Shown in pieces: positions 41,401 to 53,500 of a DNA stretch of 64,000 bases. The position numbers and the translations under genes are program-made. The notes beneath the pieces were generated by a model. The model was given only the letters and a program-made list of their open reading frames with translations. It was not told where the DNA came from and searched no databases. The first letter of the stretch is position 1, and each line of letters starts with the position of its first letter. Source of the DNA: Yamagishiella unicocca (lineage: Eukaryota; Chlorophyta; Chlorophyceae; Chlamydomonadales; Volvocaceae); NCBI GenBank assembly GCA_003116995.1, contig BDSL01000002.1:1572001-1636000 (forward strand), given 5' to 3'.

Positions 41401-44400
41401 ACCTGGGGGGGCGGAACGGCAGCGAGGGAGGGTATGAGAGGAGCCGAGGGAGGGAGGGTAGGAGAGGAACCGCCGCGAGGGAGGGAGCGTTAGGCCATGC
41501 AGTGCCACAAGTGGGCTCTCCGCAGCCTGCCTGGTGAGCCAGAGCCGCCCCTGGAGCCCCCAACATCCTACCCACAGGGGTTCCGCACCCTCGCAAAAGG
41601 CCCATGCCGACGCAGCGTTCCGGCACATGCTCGTCCCCGCAGCCCCGCCCACGCAGCGATACCCAACAACCGCGACCCGCAACGCCCCCACCTTGTCGTA
41701 GTGCGCCGCGTTGATGTCGTCGTCGTTGAGCGGCTCGCCCGTGTGGTCGTCGATCGGGAAGGACATGTAGTAGGCGAACAGGTCCACCAGCTGCCGGAAC
41801 AGCGTATTCGTGGGCGGCACGGCCGGCCGCCGACCCTGATCATCGTCGGCGGTGTCGTGGCGCGAGCGCGTTCTCCGGCGACCGCCCTCAGCACTGCGGC
41901 CCCGACCGCGGCCCCGACCACCTCGCCCCCGGCCGCGACCCCGACCCGGGCTACGTCCCGGGCTACGCCCGCCAGCGCCCCGGCCGGCGCCGCGGCCGCC
42001 TGCGGCACCGCGGCCACGTCCCCGAGTGGCCGCTGCGCCCTCCTGCGCAGCAGCTGCCGGCGCCGCCGCAGCGTCGGCGGCGGCGTCAGGCCCTGCGGCA
42101 GCCCCTGCGTCGGCGTCACCGTTGGCAACGGCGTCGTTGACTGCGTCCTCCACTGCTGTCTCTTTCTGCCCGTCCGCAGCACCCTCGCCATCTCCCTCGC
42201 CATCTCCGCCCTCCGCCGCATCCCCCTCCTCTGCCTCCGCCTCCTCGCCCTCCGCGCCGCTCTCGCTGCTGCTGTCACCATCCCCATCGCCGCCCTCCCG
42301 AGAGCCCTCGCTCCCATCCTCCGATTCATCGCTGCTGTCTCCATCCTCGTTCCCGCCAGCTCCGTTGCTGGCCGGCTCTGCGCCCGCCCCAGCTGCTGCT
42401 GCTGCCGCTGCGGCTTTCGCAGCCTTCGCGGCCGCCTCTGCCGCCGCGGCCGCGCCGGGCGGCGGCGGCGTGTACTTGAACAATTTGCTCATGCGGCACT
42501 TGACCAATAGGGCCCGGTCGTCCAGCACCGTCCGAACGAAGCGCCGGGTGGGTAGCTGCGGCATCGAGGAGTGCAAAAAGAGGACCGCCACGGGGCAGCA
42601 TCTGGGTCAGCTGGGACTGTGGCGCGTGCGTTGCATTGCATGCACATATCAACGGGTTCCTCACCCCGATCACCCCACACACACCCTCCCACCTGCGACA
42701 ACAGGTCGACGAGGAACTCAAGGAAGCGCTCGCAGTAGAGGAGCGCCGCCCGGTTGAGCGTCGGGAAGCAGCCCGGGGCGGTAGGCTCCACCACCACCTG
42801 CAGGCGACACGGCGCAGTGTCGGTATCCGTATCAGTGCTGCGGGGGCTGGTGCTGTGCCAAGGTGATGCAGTTTGCCACACTGCTGTTGTGAGGTGCGTC
42901 CGGGGTCCCGGAGACAGGCCGCAGCCACCGGAGGCAACACCACGGCGACCCTGTACTGACAGGGGCCTGTAAGGCACGTGAATCGCCGGTTGAGCGCAGA
43001 GGGCGGGTGGTGCCGGGAAGGTACGCGCGAACACAAGCCGGCAGTATACGGGGTCGCTGGCTGGGCTGGGGGGACAAGATGGCGCCAGTTGATTATGAGA
43101 TGAGCACGTATCCCATCAGCCAGTCGCAGCCTTCCCCGGTCGCTGCATGTCTTTAGGACGTTGCTGCTCCGACAGGCCATGCAGCCCGAATGCGGCTACG
43201 CGACGTGCGGTGAATGATGCGTGTACCGTCCCGAGAACGGCACCTGCGCACGGGCGTCTTTGACGCGGCGCGGTGCCTGCCTTAAAAGGGGCGGACGTCC
43301 ATGTGTGCTGCGTAAAGCCGCGACCCCGCATTGATGGCAGTGGGCCAAGGTGAGTGGCAGCGGTATGACCAGCCCGTGTGACCAACCGCGATGCGGATGC
43401 GGAAGATGCGGCGCGTGCGGGGTAGCATGTGTGCGGGGGAATCGTGTGTGCGGGGTACAATGTGTGGGGGGTACCATGTGTGCGGGGTACCATGTGTGCG
43501 GGGTACCATGTGCCCCGTTGTGCAGGGTACCATGCGCTGTGCAGGGTACCATGTGCGCGGGGTACCCACCGCTGCCCCGCTGCCACACTAAGCGCCAGCT
43601 CAGGGCGGCAGGGCCACATTTGTACCGTGTGTCGGTATAAGTACGCCCTCTTCAGCACACATCCGGCCGTGGTGGCAACCCTCTGCTTCGCCCAGGCAGC
43701 AGCTGCTCGTCCAGTCACCCGCTTCCTCCTGCCCACCGCGAGGCGCCCACCCACACACCAGTCCCCACGCCCAGCTCACACGTGCCACCCACCTTATCCA
43801 GCACTGACAGGAACTCCTCCAGCAGTGACGGCAGGAAGCGCACCTCCGGCCGCTGTGTCACCGGCACGTACGCAGCGGCCTCCGCGCCGCCCTTATCCCC
43901 CGCCTTAGCCTTCTTGGCCGCTGCCTTGGCCTCCTTCTTCGCCGCCGCCTTCCAGTGCTTCGCGAGCGCCTCGTGCGCGTGTAGCTCCAGCTGCAGGCGC
44001 CCCGGCGACAGCGAGTGCCACAGCGGCAGCGACACGACGCGCAGCACCTGGGCGCGAACCATCTCATCCTCCAGCGACTGCCAAACAGAATTGGCAGGGC
44101 GATATGAGTTGATTTGCAGTCTTGTCGTGCAGCTTTTAAGTTAACTCATGCATGCGTGCATGAAATAGTCGCGCTGTGGACGGCATTGCCTGCTGCGGCC
44201 GCTCCATGATCGGCACCTGCGACCTAGGCAGGCGGTCTCGAATGCAGGCATTCGTCCTGGACGTGTGCGCACAGACCATCTGTCCCGACAACGAGGCCCC
44301 CAGGCCCCAGCATCCAACCCCAAGGTAGGGGCTGAGCGACGCTGCTGCGCACCTGGAACGAGCGGATCATGAACAGCACGTATGCTGTGCGCTGGTGCAT

Positions 44401-45709
44401 GAGCAGCTTGTCCTCGCGCCCCTCCTTCAGCGCTAGGACCCGCTTGAAGAAGCCGGGAAAGGCGTCCTGGGGAGCATGAGAGTAACATGGGATGATGCGT
44501 GAGGGCAGCTGCCTCGACGAGTGCAAGGTGCTGTCATGCGCGACCTTAATGCATCGGCGGCGTTGTCGTAACTATCTTTTCAAGGCCGCGCTAGGCAGCC
44601 ACAACCAATCACACCAGATGCCCCAGGGCATTTGAATGTCCGCGCGAAGGGTACGTGAACTGCGTGTGCGGAATGGTATGCTACCCTTGTCCTTCGGCTT
44701 GTCCATAACTTGAACGCCTGAAATGATGCTCCAACTTGCTGGCGACAGATGACAGGCTTGTACAACGTCGTGATCACCACCGCTTAACTCTGGCCACCGT
44801 TGCAAAGTCCCATCCGATGACAACCCCACGGCAGCTTGCCTGGCCCCCGGCGTATTATGTGGTACACGAAACTTGGTAACTGCACACCCAAAACCGGCTT
44901 CCCGACCCACCTCCCGTGTGTGGAAGCAAGTCCACGCCGGCATGCTCTCCCGGAACTTTTCGTTAACCATCAGAAGAATGGACATGACGTGCTCAAATGT
45001 GGCCGTCTCCGGGTCGAAGTTGGGCCACAGGTAGTTCTCCAAGTACTGGGACACCTCCAGCAGCATTATGCGTTTGAAGCTGGGCCCCCGGCTGCTTGCC
45101 CCACCCAGCTCATCTCGGTATATTGACTGCACGAGCTTGGGTTTGAATGCTGGGGGCTTTTCCTTCGCACGAGCTTCGTTGGACCAGTTCCGCTGCGACA
45201 GCCTTGTGAGCTTGTCCGTGGCGATCTACGCGAATGTGTGACACTATAAGTATTGGTATACACTGTATGCGTGCCGGCTGCGCGCTTGCCGGTGTAAGCA
45301 CCAGATCGGGAACGTGCTCCGTGCTTACCTCGGATACAGTAAGCATTGAACCCGCCTGCTTTGTCCCCGTTTGATTCCCATGAGGCTGCTGGTGCTGATG
45401 CGGTCCCTGTCGCGGTCCCGCCGCCTGCTTATGAGGTTGCATCACATTTGGATGCTGCCCTTTCCGATGCTGCCCTTTCGTAGGAGCAGGCCCTTTTACT
45501 TGGAGCTCTTTGGGAGCAAACTTTGGAGCTGAGGAGAGCCTTGGCTTCTTGGCCGCTGGTTCCTCCCCGCCGTCCCCGCCATCGCCCGCCTCCTGCTGCT
45601 CCTCTTGCCCTTTTGCCTGCTCCTGCTCCTGAGCTTGCTCCTCAGCTGGCTGTTGCTCGTCGCCCTCCTCCATGGGCTCCGGCTGGGGACGTACGTCGCC
45701 CTCCGCCAT
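32402..45709 (-). CDS. AQR: AQR (Aquarius) intron-binding spliceosomal helicase, 27 exons
   Basis: Minus-strand exons: 45709-45329, 45225-44911, 44466-44353, 44077-43793, 42797-42693, 42555-41692, 41402-41296, 41130-41019, 40576-40478, 40199-40087, 39747-39615, 39421-39319, 39109-38935, 38700-38530, 38145-37845, 37549-37262, 37110-36958, 36684-36618, 36408-36284, 35924-35715, 35478-35353, 35185-35042, 34885-34564, 34105-33903, 33707-33556, 33162-33081, 32893-32402. All phases close; 1913 residues versus ~1480 in human and Arabidopsis. AQR is an SF1 RNA helicase that binds introns upstream of the branch point in the activated spliceosome. Visible motifs include [20 protein letters not shown], Walker A GPPGTGKT (~1239), EEAAQ motif II (~1480), GDHHQLPP (~1513), QGRAR and [13 protein letters not shown]. 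Extra length comes from a low-complexity N-terminus (residues 1-127), an insert at ~435-648 and a ~150-residue Ala/Glu/Gly tail. Three introns use GC donors. Confidence 0.97.
33211..33271. repeat. TAGG tetranucleotide microsatellite
   Basis: About 15 uninterrupted GTAG units lie in the AQR intron between exons ending 33556 and starting 33162 (minus strand). They are 49 bp from the acceptor. On the transcribed strand it reads as a CTAC repeat and supplies the pyrimidine-rich stretch. Confidence 0.97.
36424..36505. repeat. Dispersed intronic repeat copy in AQR
   Basis: TGTAAAAACCGTTTTACGC, then GGCGCATGGTTGTTGGACACC and GTGGGCGCATGCTGGAGC match, in part, GLE1-intron sequences at 10200-10340 and, inverted, 11080-11160. 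It lies in the AQR intron just before the exon starting at 36408. Confidence 0.7.
37692..37805. other. AT-rich island inside an AQR intron
   Basis: About 110 bp are almost pure A/T (for example TTTAATTATTTAATTTGACG and TTTACAAATATAAACAATAA) inside a GC-rich intron (37550-37844). The composition matches organellar DNA or an AT-rich insertion. The adjoining exon end at 37845 uses a GC donor. No coding sequence is visible in it. Confidence 0.8.
43428..43565. repeat. GGGTACCATGTGTGC-type minisatellite in AQR intron
   Basis: About seven degenerate ~15-bp units, each with GGGTACCATG, lie in the intron between exons starting 44077 and 42797. Like the kinase-intron array, units carry GGTACC, but the flanking bases differ. 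It generates repetitive His/Pro/Tyr frames on the minus strand that are not genes. Confidence 0.85.
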
Positions 45710-46094
45710 GCTTTAAGTCAACGAGACCTGGCGGCCGGGCTACCGCCCTGCGCCGCGACTAAACCAATCAACAGAGCACTGTCGCAACAAAGGTACTGGT
45801 ATACGCAACAGGTTGGCTAAACGAATGCCTGTGTATTACAAAATCGTTCTAGCTTCGGTGCCCAAAGGCAATGTAATGCGTAGGTACAGTATCCTTAGGG
45901 CTCACAGTTCACGACTGGCATATAATTAGGAAGTTGAAGAGCCGAAGCGGATGGTCGTACGACATCGCAGAAACTTGTCAATCGCTGAACAAGTGATCTG
46001 GTCCGCTTGAGTGCTGATGGCATAAATTGTTGCAAGAATTATCCGGATCTCTTAGCTTGTCCTTCATCTGCGGTACCGCTTAATTGGACTCACA
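45710..46094. promoter_or_regulatory. Bidirectional promoter region between AQR and the SDR gene
   Basis: The AQR start codon (45709, minus) and the SDR start codon (46095, plus) are separated by only 385 bp, so both 5' UTRs and promoters must share it. A TATAAT at 45921 lies in an AT-richer patch (45900-46030). No consensus TATA box at a firm distance was identified for either gene. Confidence 0.6.
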
Positions 46095-48720
46095 ATGCAG
46101 GCACACAAGCTTACCCAGACCGCAGGGCGCAGCGCTCGGGTCCAGCCGTTCCTCAGCGCCAAGGTCAGCTCTGTGCGCCGCAGCCGCGCTCTAACCATGC
46201 GGGCGACAGCTTCCTACGAGCTTGACCCCGATAACGCAAGCATCCTCGTATGCGGCGGCGGTGGCGTTGCGCTGCACGTCACCCGCAAGCTCAAGGACAT
46301 GGGCTCGTGGGTATGGATGATGCAGCGCACCGACGTGCGCAAGGCGGAGATCGAAAAGATGATGGCGTTCGTGCCCAAGGGTGACGCGCTGAACAAGGAC
46401 GACGTGCAGCGCGTTATGGATGGTAAGTGGATACGGCCTATTGGGCCAGAAAACCATTAATCGCATCATTTGGAGGGTTGGGATCTCCAGCGCGGGTTAC
46501 GCAGAGTGGAGGGGGTGACGGGGTACCCGGAGGATGGGACGGCGTCAAAGACACTCCACCCTCTTGGGGCAGTTGACACCCCTCATGATTGCAAAGCGAC
46601 GTATAGAGCACTAAGCGCCAACTCCATGTGGCTCTAGCACTTGAGGAGGAAGCATCAGCCGCATCAGTCACAGGCAGCCACATCAGCCACATCAGCCACA
46701 ACAGCGACAGGCAGCGCCTCGAGGCCATTGCACGGATACGTGGGGGGGGGGAAGCAAAGCAGCTGCTCGGCTTGGAGATCGGTGCGGGACTGCAGAGCGA
46801 TGGCGCATCCGTCAGGTCTGAGGGGCTTATATCCGGTCTGGGACGTGCAGATTCCTGCAACAGGCCCATGGCCTTTCCATGGCCTTTCCAAGTAGCACCT
46901 GTGATCCTGCTAACTCCGAAGGGCTTACTTCTTAAGGAAAACTGGTCTCTGCTGGCCCCCTTTCACATCAGTTGCTGTCTTCTCCGGCGTTTCCCGAAAC
47001 TCAGGTTCTGAAGCCTGGCCCGCCCCATCCGCTCCCCCCGCTACCCGTCGTCAGGCATTGAGGAGGTCGACGCCGTGGTGTGCACGCTCGGCGGCAGCGT
47101 CGCCGACCCGCGGGTCGACAGCGAGGGCAACATCAACATCATTGATGCCGCCGTCAAGAAGGGCGTCAAGAAGTTCATTCTGGTCACCAGCGTGGGCTGC
47201 GGCGATAGCAAGGCGGCACCGGGTGAGCGGGTGGAGGGGCGGGGCGGGACACCCGAGGTAACCCACGTACTAACGGGCGGGCAGAGTGGGAAAGCTACGG
47301 CGACGTGCGTTGTGTCATCGACACATGCACCAGCAGCACCGGCAGCAGTAGCACCAGCTGTAGTAGCACCAGCTGCAGTAGCACCAGCAGCAGTAGCACC
47401 AGCAGCAGTGGCAGCAACAACGCTGCGACTGGTCGCCCGGTGGCCCATCAGTGCGTGTCCCGGGGCCGCCGGCGGGGCTCCCTGACGAGGCAGTGGCCGG
47501 GAGGTTGAGAGGAGACCCGGAGGGACGCGGGTGTGGGAGCAGTGCCGAAACTGGGGTGCAAGGCGACCGGGGATGCACGCTACTGCCGCCGTGCGGGGAC
47601 CGGAGTCAGGGACTCAGGGCATGCCGTCGTGCTCAGCAGGTTGGGTTGTTGCCTGGACGCGGGAAAGGGTGGCGGAAGGGAGGCAGTCGTAAGCCGGACG
47701 TCAGGCGCTGACGAGGTTGCCGCTAGGGGCCGGCTGCATGGGGTGTGGGGGCGTTGCCACGGCCTAGGAGGTGCTCCGAAACCCGGGCCCCAGTCCGCAC
47801 TTTCAAACCACGAAACGCGGCGTTCCCCGTCGCTATGCAATGCCGTGCCGGCAGGCGCCGGGTCGGCAGCCGTTGCCCCCTCATTCATTGCCCGCCTGAC
47901 CCAACCCCGCTCGTCCCCTGTACGGCAGGTGAGCGCGTGTACAACGTGCTGAAGCCGGTGCTGCTGGAGAAGGACAAGGCGGAGGAGCACCTCAAGGTGG
48001 GGGAGGGCGGGGGGTGGAGATGAAGCCCGTGGGTGGATGTTGGGCCGGCGGCCTATGATGTGGCCCCGGGAGGGCAAGCTATGTGCGCTTTGGCTTGAAC
48101 CTCGGATACCAGTACCCCTCCTAGGATTCGCGGATTCTCTTGTAAATACCCCTCCTCGGGAACACTAGCGGCCGAGGCCGAGGTCCATACCTGGCCTCTT
48201 GAACCTTTTCGGTGTGCTGGCCGCGTCCTTTGGCGCGCGTAGGCCGTCGGCGCCGCGGGCAAGCTGGCGTACGTGATCATCCGGCCCGGCGGCCTGGTTT
48301 CGGAGCCGGGCACCGGCAGCGCCATCTTGACCGAGGACAACATGGCCGCGGGCATGATCCACCGCGAGGACGTGGCCACCCTGGTGTGCAAGGCGCTCTT
48401 CTCGAAGAACGCGGACGGCAAGGTGGGGTCGCGACTCCGCTGCAGGGCGGTCGGTCTGGCCCATGAGGCCGGGTGGGAAGTGGGCAGGGGCTGCGAGGGG
48501 GAAGGCACCCAAGCCAAAACGAGGAGGGCGGGCGGAGCTAGGGGGCCTGCCGGGCCGGTTCTTGCCAGGGCTGCGGGGCGAGTTCTTGCCAGGGCGGCTG
48601 CCCCCGGGGAGGACCTCCACCCACCCATTCCCGCCCCTCTGCTCCCGTCCTGCGCAGGTCCTAACCGCCATCGACCCAACCAAGACCCCCGGGACCGAGC
48701 GCGCCGTGTTCAAGCTCTAA
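46095..48720 (+). CDS. Plastid NAD(P)-binding atypical short-chain dehydrogenase, 5 exons
   Basis: Exons 46095-46422, 47055-47222, 47929-47996, 48243-48422 and 48658-48720 give 268 residues with all phases matched. Residues 1-~38 (Arg/Ser/Ala-rich, ending ...TMRATA) form a chloroplast transit peptide. The Rossmann domain follows: β1 and glycine loop ILVCGGGGVALHVTRKL, where the usual GATGxxG is replaced by GGGG; MMQRTD after β2; DAVVCTLGG after β4; and NIIDAAVKKGVKKFILVTSVG, the hallmark stretch of NAD(P)H-binding (NmrA/TIC62/At2g34460-like) proteins. AYVIIRPGGL and GMIHREDVATLVCKAL are the late motifs of the same group. No catalytic YxxxK is visible, so it may be a redox-sensing or isomerase/reductase type. 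The substrate is unknown. The introns are long relative to exons. Confidence 0.88.
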
Positions 48721-50595
48721 GTGGAAAGCTTGCTGTCGACCGCCGGCCGCGGCCACCGCCGCCACCGCCGACGCCTGCGCTTTGGGCAGTAGTCACGCCG
48801 CGGGGCTGCAGCGGCAGGTTGAGGCCGCAGTCTCTGCCTCGGCACAGCTGCAGCTGCAGCGGCGGGTGAAGCCCCTCTGCTCATTGCGCTGCTTACAGCC
48901 GGCTGCCAGCTCGCAGGTTGTTAAGTGGGAGCGGCCCCTAGGGCTCGTAGGCTAGCTTGCTGGCTGCCGCCCCACGGGTCGCAGCTAGGTGGCACGATGT
49001 GCGGGTGGGGTCGTGCCGGATGTGTCTCCGGGCCGCACCAGTCGGGCGGCAGCGGCGCGCGCCCTCGGTCCTTTGTACGTGTTTCGCTCGCTGGCGGGAA
49101 TGCATTTCTCTTCTACCGACACCTCTCTGGGTGTCCTTTTGCGGGTAGTTTCTTCACTTCCAGACAGCGCAGTCTGCGCCAGTACCGGTATGCGTTGGCC
49201 GGTGGCCGCCATAGCCTGGCTGCCAGCTCGTGACGGCGCCACAGGCCGGCGGCCGCACCGTGCCCTCACCCGCCCGACGCAGTTCGCGAGCGCAGCTTTC
49301 GTACATTGCTCGCCGCTACCCAACAGGCGGTGGGGTTTTCACGTTGCGCTACTCTTGGACGTTGCATTTTGGAGGGGCGCATGCACGGGCTGTATGAGTG
49401 TGGTGATGGGACGGAGACGTCCGGCCTAAACCCCTTTCTACCTCTCGGTTTGTAACCCCCTCCCCCTCATCCGACACATGCGACACGGGTCGGTATACGG
49501 CATCGCCAGCTCTATCTGTTGCCTCCTTCCCAACAATCAGCTTCCACCCGGGGCAATGCTGCGGCGGCATTGGCCTCCGTACGACAGCCACATGCCGTAC
49601 ACGAATGCGGGGGCCGATACGAGGTGCAAGAGAAAGAGAGGTGACCCTCCCCTCCCTCCGCAGTACCTGGCCACGACCTACACGCCGTTACACACTCACG
49701 TCGCGCAGGGCGGCACACACGCGATTGCCGCGCTGCCCACGACACGAAACCCCCCGTCCTTATCCCTGCCCCCAGGCCCCCTACTACCCTCTCCCTGCTC
49801 CTCCCCAGTTGCCACCCTGCCCCTCCCCAAACCCGCAAAGTATACCGTCCGAATCAGGGTACCGTAGTCAGCCCTCGGGAGCAGCCCCGCGCAGCCCCAT
49901 GGCGGCTGCGGGTCCCCCTGCGCCGGGACTTCGAATGTGGTGTGGCAGGTGCCGGTAGTGGGCCCCCCAAGTCCCGAACTACCCGCGAGCTCCCCTGCGT
50001 GCATTAGGAGGCGCCGTACGGCAGCCCACGGACTGAACCTTTCCGCACCGCTTTTTCCTAAACGACGCACCGCTTGTCTAAACGACCCATGGGCCCGCGA
50101 TGTTGGTTGGCGCGGTAGCAGCAACAAGCGGCAGCGCAGCCCTGGGTGGCGGAAAAGCGGGGGCACGTGGAGCCACCCGCACACGCCGAGGCCTACCCCC
50201 GTCAACAAGCAGCAGCAAAACATGGCGCCCGCCGAGGAGACAGGAGCCGGTGCGGTGGCCATCGAGGTCGTTGGGGTCGTTGGAGGTTGGGACGAGCGTG
50301 GCGTTCTGGTTGGAAAATCCCATCCCTGGACGGCCAGGGAAGAGTGCAGCAACCGCGGCCCGCAGACTAGTTGGGCACCCACGCACCGAGCGCCGCATCG
50401 CCAACCCAACCGGCCCTCGTCCGTCAGCAGCACGGAGAAACCGCCCCCCATCCGAGCCCCTCTGGCAGCGCCCTCCTCAACCCCCCCTAATGTCCAGCTC
50501 GACCACAGCCACATCCTCAAGAATCCGCAGTGCGCAAAAACAGGTCAGCGTCCAATGCAGCACGACGCGCCTGCCAGCACCCATCGCCCCGCCCT
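48721..50595. other. Convergent 3' UTRs of the SDR and TIC100 genes
   Basis: No exon is visible. TGTAA at 49451-49455 (plus) fits the SDR 3' end, and TTACA at 49688-49692 (TGTAA on minus) fits TIC100. The transcripts would then converge within about 240 bp. Longer frames here are shadows without motifs. Confidence 0.55.
49451..49455 (+). terminator. Candidate poly(A) signal TGTAA for the SDR gene
   Basis: It is the first TGTAA I found downstream of the stop at 48720, giving a ~730-nt 3' UTR, a normal length for this lineage. Confidence 0.4.
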
Positions 50596-53500
50596 CTACA
50601 CCGCCTGCTGCTGCTGTTGCTGCTGCTGCTGCCGCTGACCCCGCCCCCGAGGGGGCCTCACGAGCCGTGGCCGGGACATGGGCATCTGCTTGGCTGCCTG
50701 CGCGAAGGCGCCCAGAACGACACGCGCCGCATGGCCTAGCCGCACCGACCCGAGGGTCGGCGCGGCCATGGTCATCGACGCGAACACCGAGCCGCCGGCG
50801 CCGCCGCGAGCCAGGGGGCCGCTGGTGCTGGCGGCCGAGGCCATCAGCAGCTGGTCGCCGGCGCCAGGAGGCGGCGCGTCGCCTCCCTCTTGCAACTCCT
50901 GGAGCACCTCGTCAGCAGCCTCCAGGTAGCGAGCCAGCGCGTTGCCGCGCAGCTCCTGGGCCTGTGGGTGTGTATGTGTGCATGTGTGTATGAGGGTGGT
51001 GGTGGTGGGTTGCAGGGTGCAGCAGGTGAGAGGGACGCGGAAGATGAGTGGTCCCGGGAGGTTCCATGTCAGGCAGGAGAAAGCAGCGGCGCGCAGAGAC
51101 GGCAGGCTACGGCTCGACGCTGTCGCTCCAGGGGGGGCGGACAGGAGGACGAGCAAAGGGGAGATCCTTGTAGCTCCTCGCGCGCAAGCGTTCCACCAAT
51201 GATCGGCCTCACCCACCCCAACGCGCCAACCAAATGCTCCCAACCCGAAACCCGAGCCCCTCCCCTTGCTTGCTAACCCACCCTGCGGATGCGCTGGTCG
51301 ATCTTGTACTGCACACTGCCCGGCTCGGGGTCCCAGTCGAAGTTGTACATGCGGTAGATGGCGGCGTAGTTGTGCGCCACCTTGGACATCTCCTGACGCA
51401 AGGAGGGGTCGTCCGGGATGGGGTGCACGAGACCCAGAGGCCCCGGCGCCATGAACTTGGTGCCGTGGGGGTAGTGCAGCGGGTCCTGTTGGGGGACGGG
51501 CGGGGGAGATGAGGGGGGAGGTGACGGGGAGGAGGGGCAAAAAAGGCATGCGGGGTTCGGACAAAACACACTGCTATGCTTGTGGCAGATTTTAAAAAAA
51601 CCTACGACTTTGCTGCCGCTCCGCCGATTCCTAGTTTACTTCCCGCGCCCACCTGCATGAGGTTCAGCGGCGAGCCGTTGGCGTCCTGAGCCATCCGGAT
51701 CGTCACCTCGCCGTACGGCTTGAAGCGCCACATGCGGGCGCGCTCCACGATCTGCCGGGCCTCCTGGACCGTGCCGCTGGTGGCGAGGGGCGGAAGGGGG
51801 AGGAGGGGCGGAAGGGGGAAGGAGGGGGGGAAGGGGTTGGGAGGGGCGGAAGGGGTTGGGAGGGGCGGAAGGGGTTGGGAGGGGCGGAAGGGGGAAGGAG
51901 GGGCGGAAGGGGGAAGGAGGGGCGAAAGGGCGGAAGGGGGAAGGAGGGGCGGAAGGGGTTGGGAGGGGCGGAAGGGCGGAAGGGGTTGGGAGGGGCCGGT
52001 AAATACACATGCGCTGCAGCAGGAGCGGGAGCACTGTTTGAGGGACACGGTCTGGTGCTGGTGTATGTCGCGAGCAAACACAACGGGCTCCCCCTCCGCG
52101 TCCCATCACTCATCACCCCTCCCTTCCTCCCTTCCCGACCCTTTTCTGTACTCCTCCCCCCCTCAGCCCGCTCTCACAGGATCTCGGGGATGTCGCACAT
52201 CTCCATCATGTCACTGTCCGTCTCAAAGCCAGTGTCCGTGTCGTCAGGCGCCAGCGGGTTACCCGGCCGCCGGTACACCCCCCGCTCCGCCAGAATCGGC
52301 TCATCATCTTCCAGCAGCTGCTGCCACCTGAGGGCCGGGAAGCAGGACAGGAAGCGGGAGGGGCAGAGGTTGGGGTGGGTCTCTAAGGCGGCGTGAGGTT
52401 TCCGCGCATAGCAACGTGGTAACAAAGAGGCCCGGGGCGGAGTGGGATAGTAGGCGCTGCGAGCGTGCTTCCGAAGCACTACCTCGCTTCAGGAAGGGAT
52501 AGGCGTGAGGAGCGGCCAGGCGGTGTCCTCTTTGTGTGGCCAGAAGGCAGATGCCAGGACGCGGTGGCACCCGTCCTCCCTCCCCTCCTGCGCCTCCCCC
52601 CCTGGAGCCCACCTCTCAGCGAGCGCCTCTCCGCGCTGGACCTGGTCCTTGCTGACGCCAGCGCGGTCGTACAAGCGCGCCAGGCGGGCGTCGTCGCTCT
52701 CGCCGCCCCATGGCGCCGACCCGCGGGTCGGCTCCTCCACGTAGCTCGACAGCTCGTCGTCCTGAGGGAGGTGGGGGTTGGTGCGGGAGGGGCGCGGGGG
52801 GGTGGGGGTGGGGGGCGTGAGTACGGCACATGGATGCAATGCGACGCGAGGTACGGAAGCCAGGATGACGTGTTGTCGGGCTGCCGGCAGTGACCCCCAA
52901 CCCGGGGGGGGGCCCTTACCTTGACCGGCAGGCCCTGCTCCTTGCGCGCCTGGCGCACAAACTTGCGTCCCTCCCTGGAGTTGCGGTACGTGGCCACCAT
53001 GTCGGCGTTGTGGCGCTCCTTGCCCTCCAGGTAGGTCTTCAGGTCCAGGGCTGCGGGCGGTTGGCGGTTGGCGGTCAGCGGAGGAATGGTTTTGGGGTTT
53101 GGGATTAGGCTTGGGAATACACAGCAAGTATGGCACAGCAGCACCCCCAGGACCTCCTGTGTCGTAATCGACCCGACCTCCCCCCCCGACGCCGCTCCTT
53201 CGCAGCCTCACCCGTGTAAGGGTTGATGATGGCGTTGCCCAGCACGCTGTCCTTGAACGCCTCGTCCTGCCGGGCGGAAGGGGGGTACAGAAAAGAACCG
53301 GTTACTCGACATGCGACTCGCGGGGGGGGGGAGGGAGCAACAAGGCGCCGGTTGTAGATCGAACATCGAAGGTTCGATGAACGCACCGGCTTACCGCCGC
53401 GCCCTAGACAGGCCTCTTCAGCCCGCCAGCCACTCCATCCTTGCGCCTTCCCCCCGCCCCTGCCCCGTCCCCGCCCCACCTCCAGCTTGTCGTCCATTGC

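Noticed and set aside
41568..42757. Plus-strand and alternative minus frames of 250-340 codons opposite AQR exon 6
   Set aside because: Open only because the GC-rich, low-complexity exon lacks stops in all frames; AQR flanking homology fixes the true frame.
43196..43754. Minus-strand frames with [10 protein letters not shown] repeats
   Set aside because: Product of the GGGTACCATG minisatellite in an AQR intron.
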